In this document: piece after piece, positions 53,612 to 58,193 of the stretch
Numbering within the stretch: the stretch's first letter is position 1
Layout: each line of letters begins with the position of its first letter
DNA from: Vibrio sinaloensis
GTDB lineage: Bacteria; Pseudomonadota; Gammaproteobacteria; Enterobacterales; Vibrionaceae
Length of the DNA: 58,193 nt
Assembly: GCF_000808535.1 (NCBI RefSeq)
Contig: NZ_JWLV01000002.1
Location: forward strand, 1 to 58,193
Reading direction: 5' to 3'
Translations under genes and position numbers: made by a program
Notes under the pieces: model-generated
Databases searched by the model: none
What the model saw: the letters and a program-made list of their open reading frames with translations, nothing else
What the model was told of the DNA's origin: nothing

Positions 53612-53784
53612 AAGCTGGTGCTATCTGGATGTATAGATGGCTGAAATAAGGGAATCTGGTGGAATTCCAGAACTGACGCGCAGCGGTAAAAGAGAACGAC
53701 CCCTCAATAGACACTGCATAGAGGAATATGCGGGAAGTCGAGGCAGTAGGCTAACAGCTCTTAAGTCCGAATACCTGCCAGCAG
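53612..53784 (+). promoter_or_regulatory. cobalamin (adenosylcobalamin) riboswitch of btuB
   Basis: Classic B12 aptamer: P1 pairing GCTGG (53614-53618) with CCAGC (53778-53782); the core GGGAATCTGGTGGAATTCC (53650 onward); ACTGACGCGCAGCGGTAA (53673-53690); and the B12 box AGTCCGAATACCTGCC at 53764-53779. A downstream hairpin (GAAGC/GCTTC, around 53801-53815) and flanking GAGCT/AGCTC lie before the btuB ribosome binding site and can form the expression platform. High B12 should lower btuB expression. Confidence 0.96.
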
Positions 53785-53850
53785 CTGAGCTCAATCACTG
53801 GAAGCAAACGCTTCAAGCTCGGTAGGATTTACGCGATTTAGGACAGAATA

Positions 53851-55668
53851 ATGAACCGATCTATTTTAGCGATGGCTATGGCATCGCTGCTTCCCTCTAC
53901 CTATTCCATTGCCCAAGATGTTTCTGTTGATGAGACAATGGTGATCACAGCGAATCGTTTTGAGCAGCCTCTCAATGAAGTTATCACTTCAACGACGATT
54001 GTTTCAAAGCAAGAAATTGAAGCGATTCAAGCTAAGTCTTTGGTTGATGTATTAAAGCGAGTACCAGGCGTTGAAGTTTCCCAAAGTGGCGGCCGTGGTC
54101 ATTCTGCCTCTGTATTTGTTCGTGGCTTTAATAGCAATCAAGTTTTGTTCTTGGTTGACGGCGTACGTATCAATTCTGCGGCTGGTGGGATTAGTTTTAA
54201 CCATATCCCTGTTGGTATTATCGAGCGTGTAGAAGTCATCAAAGGCCCTGGTGGCGCCCTTTATGGGTCTGATGCAATCGCTGGTGTGATTAACGTCATT
54301 ACCTCTTCAAGTGAATCAAATGAAGGCACAGTCGTCTCTTTGGGCGCAGGAAGCGATGCTCAAAAAGAAGCGAATTTCTCGACGACGCGCGCATTTGCTA
54401 ACGGCGGCATTGTAAAACTCGCTGGTGGTTTTGAAGAGACCGATGGTTTTGATATTAAAGATCCAGCAACTGGCTTAGATTATGGGTATGAAAGCCAAAA
54501 CTTGTTTGCTTCCTATTCTCAGGCATTCAACGAGCAGTTCTCAGGCTCTGCATCGGTTCGTTGGTATGACAGTTTAACTGAATATGATTCAGGCGGTAAA
54601 AACTACGGTTATTCAGAAAACTTGAGTATTACTGCGGATGTTCAATATCACGGTGACAAACTCAGCTCGACGTTTCGAGCCAACCAACAAGCTATTGAAA
54701 ACCTAAACTACTCTCAGGCTCAAGGTAAAGATAATGCAGGTACTGAGAAGAAGATTTCTCTGACGAACCTGCAATTTCTTAATCAATATTCGGTTTCTGA
54801 AAACTTTACGGTTGGCGCCGGTGCCGATTGGCGCAGAGAAAAGTTGGATGATGATGCGCTAAGTTATGGAAACCCAGATAAATTAGCGGGAGAGTCTCGT
54901 AATACAACGGGCGTGTATCTTTCTACTGATGTTCAGTTTGGAGACTTACAACTTACGGGTAGTGTTCGCAATGATAAGCACGATACTTACGATTACCATG
55001 TTACTTGGTCGCTAGGAACCCGCTATCACCTAACGCAAGCTCACTCTTTAAGAGCTGCACTAGGCACTTCCTTTAAAGCGCCGAGTTACTCCGACTTAAC
55101 CAACAACTCAGATTTGAAACCAGAAGAAGCGATCAGTCGTGAAATCGGATACACGGGCGAGTTTGAGTTGTTCACTTTGGATGTTACCGCTTACGACAAT
55201 GATGTCGATAACCTTATCATATGGTACGAAGGTTCTCCTTGGTGGTACCCAGAGAATGTGGACGCAGAATTGCGCGGTCTTGAAATAAGCGGAACGTTCA
55301 ATACAGGCTTTATTCACCATACACTTATTGCCGAGTTCAAAGACCACCAAGATTCAGGTGGTAATAAGCTCGCTAAGCGTGCGGATGAAAACTACAAATG
55401 GTTACTGGATGCATCTTACGAAGACTTCGATTTTAATCTGACCTATACCTATACAGGAGAGCGGTTGGGCAATCCTAAAGAAGTGAGCGACCCGAAAAAT
55501 GAACTGCCATCTGTGAGTTTGTGGGATGCCTCTGTTGGGTATTGGGTATCTCAAGATCTCGTTGTTCGAGCACGTGTCGACAACTTAACCAATGAGAAGT
55601 ATCAAACAACGTTAAGTTACAACGCACCAGAGCGTCGCTACTTTGCTAACCTAACTTACCAATTCTAA
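53851..55668 (+). CDS. btuB: TonB-dependent vitamin B12 receptor BtuB
   Basis: A 605-residue outer-membrane receptor. Signal peptide to about residue 22, TonB box DETMVITANR, plug domain with VLKRVPGVEVSQSGG, FVRGFNSNQVLFLVDGVRIN and IERVEVIKGPGGALYGSDAIAGVINV, then a 22-strand barrel ending in aromatic Phe (RRYFANLTYQF). It imports cobalamin with energy from TonB-ExbBD. The B12 riboswitch directly upstream confirms the substrate. Confidence 0.97.
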   Translation: MNRSILAMAMASLLPSTYSIAQDVSVDETMVITANRFEQPLNEVITSTTIVSKQEIEAIQAKSLVDVLKRVPGVEVSQSGGRGHSASVFVRGFNSNQVLFLVDGVRINSAAGGISFNHIPVGIIERVEVIKGPGGALYGSDAIAGVINVITSSSESNEGTVVSLGAGSDAQKEANFSTTRAFANGGIVKLAGGFEETDGFDIKDPATGLDYGYESQNLFASYSQAFNEQFSGSASVRWYDSLTEYDSGGKNYGYSENLSITADVQYHGDKLSSTFRANQQAIENLNYSQAQGKDNAGTEKKISLTNLQFLNQYSVSENFTVGAGADWRREKLDDDALSYGNPDKLAGESRNTTGVYLSTDVQFGDLQLTGSVRNDKHDTYDYHVTWSLGTRYHLTQAHSLRAALGTSFKAPSYSDLTNNSDLKPEEAISREIGYTGEFELFTLDVTAYDNDVDNLIIWYEGSPWWYPENVDAELRGLEISGTFNTGFIHHTLIAEFKDHQDSGGNKLAKRADENYKWLLDASYEDFDFNLTYTYTGERLGNPKEVSDPKNELPSVSLWDASVGYWVSQDLVVRARVDNLTNEKYQTTLSYNAPERRYFANLTYQF

Positions 55669-55674
55669 GTACTT

Positions 55675-55697
55675 AAAACCGCCTTCGGGCGGTTTTT
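55675..55697 (+). terminator. terminator after btuB
   Basis: Stem AAAACCGCC / GGCGGTTTT with TTCG tetraloop followed by T's. Confidence 0.92.
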
Positions 55698-55715
55698 TAT
55701 CGATAGATAAACAGT

Positions 55716-56396
55716 ATGAAAAACAACGTCATCATCAGTTGGTCGAGCGGAAAAGATTCAACCCTAGTACTAGAAAGGCTTCGAGATAACCCAGAGTTTA
55801 ATGTGGTCGCCCTCTATACTACCTATGTGAAAGATGAAGTGCCTTTCCAAGCCACGCCTCTTCATGTGCTGGATATGCAGGCCCAATTACTGCAATTACC
55901 TTTGATTAAAGTTGAACTACCCGAAACCTTTCCTCCCAATGAAGTATACCAAGCACGAATTGTTGAAAGCTTGAAGGCGAGTGGGATCGAAATAGATGCT
56001 GTTGCGTTTGGTGACATGTTCTGCAATGGCATTGCTGATTATCGCCGTAGCTATATCGAACCTGCTGGCTGGCAGTGTTTGTTCCCCTTAATGGGGGAGG
56101 AGAGTGAAAAACTGGCGCAAGAAATTCTTCAGTGAGGAATACAGACCCTTGTTGTTACCACTGATGGTAACGCTCTGAGTCAGCAGTTTTGCGGTCAGTT
56201 GTATAGCCCAGAGTTTCTAACAGCACTTCCTGATAACGTCGATCCTTGTGGTGAAAATGGAGAATTCCATACCTTAGTGACGCAGACTCGAAGTTATCAA
56301 GGTTGTATCGAGGTAACACCTACGCATATAGATAGTGATGGACGCTTCTCATATCAACGTTATACGGCCAAGAGATTGCCAAAAACGCCGAACTGA
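55716..56396 (+). pseudogene. DUF71/COG2102 ATP-binding protein (B12-salvage type), interrupted by one in-frame TGA
   Basis: The first part (139 codons, 55716-56135) begins with the PP-loop ATPase motif SWSSGKDSTL and has FGDMFCNGIADYRR. The second part (to 56396) continues in the same frame after a single TGA at 56133-56135 and contains the family signature DPCGENGEFHTLV, then ends normally. Joined, they make a protein of about 226 residues, the usual length. Bacterial DUF71 genes next to btuB form a subgroup predicted to act in B12 salvage. The gap to the btuB stop is 47 bp, with a terminator between. Either a recent nonsense mutation or a sequencing error; without the C-terminal half the protein should be inactive. 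Confidence 0.8.
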
Positions 56397-56432
56397 GTAT
56401 GATTGCCACATCTCTTATCGTGGGTTACTCAA

Positions 56433-57221
56433 GTGTCGAATCATTCAAATATCCTTATCTTTGACTCTGGTGTAGGCGGACTGTCGGTTTTCCAAGAAAT
56501 TGCCAATAAGCTTCCGCATCTTAACTATACCTATATCTTCGATAATGAAGCGTACCCTTATGGTGAGCTAGCCCATGATACTTTGATCGCGAGAGTCGAA
56601 AAGCTGATTGGCCGTCTCGTTGAAGAAAAAGACATTGATCTGGTGGTTATCGCTTGTAATACCGCAAGTACGATCGTCCTTCCTACGCTTCGCTCTCAAT
56701 TAACTATTCCTGTCGTTGGCGTGGTACCGGCCATAAAGCCAGCTTCCAATATGGCGAATAAGGCCGTCGGCTTAATCGCAACCCCTGCGACAGTGACAAG
56801 AGAATATACTCACGATCTTATCCGTAGTTTCTCTCAAAGTAAGCCAGTAGAAATGCTTGGCTCGACACGGCTGGTTGATATGGCAGAAGAGAAACTACGT
56901 GGCAAAGCTATCTGCTTGGATGAACTCACCAATATATTAGAGCCGCTTCGTCATCATATTGATGTGGCAGTATTAGGGTGTACTCACTTCCCTCTTATTA
57001 AAGAGGAGATTCAGAGTGTGCTTGGGCAGTCAGTGTTGCTGGTGGACTCAGGTGAAGCTATTGCCAGAAGAGTAGAAGCGCTTCTTGGTGTGAATAAACA
57101 AGAGAAGTGTGGAGAAAGGAGTATTTTTTCAACCGCTCCCCCTTGGGAAGAGGGAGCATTGAATCGAGCACTAAACCAATTACAGTTTAGCTCTGTTCAG
57201 CATTATCCGCTGAAGATTTAG
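56433..57221 (+). CDS. murI: glutamate racemase
   Basis: A 262-residue enzyme making D-glutamate for peptidoglycan. It has [11 protein letters not shown] at the N-terminus (catalytic Asp of the motif), the two catalytic cysteines Cys75 in ACNTAST and Cys183 in LGCTHFPLI, and the DSGEAIARR segment. I chose the GTG at 56433, just before the conserved N-terminus; a TTG at 56403 is the alternative and neither has a strong ribosome binding site. Its 3' end overlaps the RRM gene on the opposite strand by 35 bp. Confidence 0.95.
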   Translation: MSNHSNILIFDSGVGGLSVFQEIANKLPHLNYTYIFDNEAYPYGELAHDTLIARVEKLIGRLVEEKDIDLVVIACNTASTIVLPTLRSQLTIPVVGVVPAIKPASNMANKAVGLIATPATVTREYTHDLIRSFSQSKPVEMLGSTRLVDMAEEKLRGKAICLDELTNILEPLRHHIDVAVLGCTHFPLIKEEIQSVLGQSVLLVDSGEAIARRVEALLGVNKQEKCGERSIFSTAPPWEEGALNRALNQLQFSSVQHYPLKI

Positions 57222-57636
57222 GATCGTTAGCAATGCGCACTTTCAGTGTGCGTTGCATGTATTCATTTTCATTTAACGCTTCAATCGCTTTCGGTGCATC
57301 GGCTGCAGCCATCACGACGAAACCAAAACCTCGCCTTTTACCTGTTCGTTTATCTTTCATTAACCGGACCGCGAACACCTCACCATGTTTAGAAAATAAT
57401 TCCTTAACGTTAGATTCGTTTGCTTTATATGGCAGGTTGCCCACGTAGAGCGTGTTAGTGGATGGGTCGTTATGTGGCTCGTCGATTGGAGTGGTGTTCG
57501 AAAATTTGATAACAAAAGCGCAAGCAAAAACACCAATCACAAAACTAATAGCAGGTGATAACGCGACCTGCGAAAAGAGGATTGCACCTATGATTGCGAC
57601 GGCGACAATCATTAAGGTCGATTTGTTTGAATTCAT
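57187..57636 (-). CDS. membrane-anchored RRM RNA-binding protein
   Basis: A 149-residue protein with two short hydrophobic segments at the N-terminus (about 7-25 and 27-45), a linker, and one RNA recognition motif (about 59-130). RNP2 is LYVGNL and RNP1 is RRGFGFVVM, both complete. Membrane-tethered single-RRM proteins of this type occur in vibrios and relatives, without known function. Start at ATG 57636; a TTG four codons upstream (57648) is also possible. It converges with and overlaps murI. Confidence 0.85.
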   Translation of the reverse strand: MNSNKSTLMIVAVAIIGAILFSQVALSPAISFVIGVFACAFVIKFSNTTPIDEPHNDPSTNTLYVGNLPYKANESNVKELFSKHGEVFAVRLMKDKRTGKRRGFGFVVMAAADAPKAIEALNENEYMQRTLKVRIANDPKSSADNAEQS

Positions 57637-57807
57637 ATTGGAATACAACTATTGGTTTACTAAAAAAACGGTATCTACTGTTAACAAAATAGACACAGAG
57701 ATATTACGTATATGGTTGTCGTTTTTCCAACGCATTGATGTGACATGACTCAAATGTTGAAATTTTATTCTATTTCAACCGTTTTGATTTCTTTTTGAGC
57801 AAACAAA
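57637..57807. other. gap between the RRM gene and the rrn promoter region
   Basis: A/T-rich sequence with no gene seen. It should hold the promoter of the RRM gene (minus strand) and upstream activating sequence for rrn P1; Fis sites could not be assessed by eye. Confidence 0.4.
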
Positions 57808-57855
57808 AATTAATTTCAAAAAAACACTTGTCATCCGTTCAGACCTCCCTATAAT
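57808..57855 (+). promoter_or_regulatory. rRNA operon promoter P1 with UP element
   Basis: -35 TTGTCA (57828-57833), 16-bp spacer, -10 TATAAT (57850-57855), preceded by an A/T-rich UP-like element (57808-57827) and followed by a G/C-rich discriminator, as in growth-rate- and ppGpp-controlled rrn P1 promoters. Confidence 0.85.
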
Positions 57856-57931
57856 GCCGCCTCACCGACACGGAGTGAGACGAAAGTCACAAACCGCTCG
57901 GTAAGAGAGAAAAGAAAGTTTGAAATAACGC

Positions 57932-57959
57932 TTGACTCTCAAATCGGGAAGCGTAAGAT
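57932..57959 (+). promoter_or_regulatory. rRNA operon promoter P2
   Basis: -35 TTGACT (57932-57937), 16-bp spacer, -10 TAAGAT (57954-57959), about 104 bases after P1, the normal tandem spacing. Confidence 0.75.
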
Positions 57960-58193
57960 ACGCACCCCTAGCAACACGGTGTTAAGCCAAGTGGTTGTTA
58001 GAAAAAGCTCTTTAACAATATAAACCTATCAATCTGTGTGGGCACTCGTTGATGATAATCCAATTAGAAGCTTCGGCTTCAAATTAGGTTTCAATGATAC
58101 GAAGTGACCATTCGAATTGGGAAGCAGCCTTGAGCTGTTTTGTTTTACTTTTTCAAAAGTAAAAACCAATAAGAGCACAGTCAATTCAAACAT
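57960..58193 (+). other. rRNA leader region upstream of 16S, with boxA
   Basis: AGCTCTTTAACA (58006-58017) matches the rrn antitermination boxA. Downstream lie hairpins such as GAAGCTTCGGCTTC (58068-58081) and sequence expected to pair with the 16S 3' flank for RNase III cutting. The 16S gene itself starts beyond the window end. Confidence 0.8.

Noticed and set aside
56133..56171. Selenocysteine readthrough at the TGA of the DUF71 gene
   Set aside because: The downstream hairpin lacks the G expected early in the apical loop and the bulged U; the family has no catalytic Cys at this place; nonsense mutation is simpler.

Overview
The window reads as a piece of a Vibrio chromosome, most likely the large one. 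It opens at the 3' end of one ribosomal RNA operon (5S rRNA, tRNA-Asp) and closes with the promoters and leader of the next, so it spans almost exactly the interval between two co-oriented rrn operons. Gene content and order (hemCDXY back to back with cyaA; cyaY/lptM/lysA/dapF/DUF484/xerC; rhtB/pldB/yigL; rsmD/ftsYEX/rpoH; glpEG; ubiCA/plsB/lexA; sthA/fabR/yijD/trmA/btuB/murI) is the arrangement expected of Vibrionaceae. Most of the window is conserved core genome with short gaps and many bidirectional terminators.

Layout. 1-540: 5S rRNA, tRNA-Asp and two related terminator hairpins. 794-7620 (minus): a large DUF2339 membrane protein and the heme operon hemC-hemD-hemX-hemY. 7957-15519 (plus): cyaA with a likely CRP site, then cyaY (minus), then the lptM-lysA-dapF-DUF484-xerC-yigB run, which joins lysine/peptidoglycan precursor synthesis to chromosome dimer resolution. 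15617-24691: a FIST-GGDEF-EAL protein, a DTW-domain tRNA-modifying enzyme with a lipoprotein, an EVE protein, yigL, pldB, rhtB and an EAL-HDOD protein. 24802-27994: an arsenate-resistance operon, arsR - GAPDH - CX5R phosphatase - arsJ. 28097-33634: acyltransferase, yhhM, a DUF4145 protein, a probable 26-residue membrane peptide with its own promoter and terminator, a long G/T-rich gene-free stretch, yhhN, yecH, yhgN, yhhL and rsmD. 33847-37798: ftsY-ftsE-ftsX-rpoH. 38212-41391: glpE, glpG, an orphan FliL-like protein, ubiC, ubiA. 41424-47198: plsB, lexA with two SOS boxes, then a Fur-box-controlled methyltransferase followed by a DinF-type MATE pump. 47410-49469: the glutathione-dependent formaldehyde pathway (frmA, fghA). 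49547-53430: sthA, fabR, yijD, trmA. 53612-57636: cobalamin riboswitch, btuB, a DUF71 (B12-salvage type) gene broken by one in-frame TGA, murI, and a membrane-anchored RRM protein. 57828-58193: rrn P1/P2 promoters and leader.

How the genes work together. Regulation is visible at several points: CRP at cyaA, LexA at lexA, Fur upstream of the methyltransferase/dinF pair, an ArsR operator on the arsenic operon, and a B12 riboswitch on btuB. The best candidates for something not well described are the 26-residue peptide unit at 30230-30425, the adjacent strand-asymmetric region, the phosphatase inside the arsJ operon, the iron-linked methyltransferase-MATE pair inserted between lexA and dinF, and the DUF71 gene with its single internal stop. 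No CRISPR array, insertion sequence, prophage or integron was seen. Assignments rest on recognised protein families and motifs read from the sequence; no database search was run.
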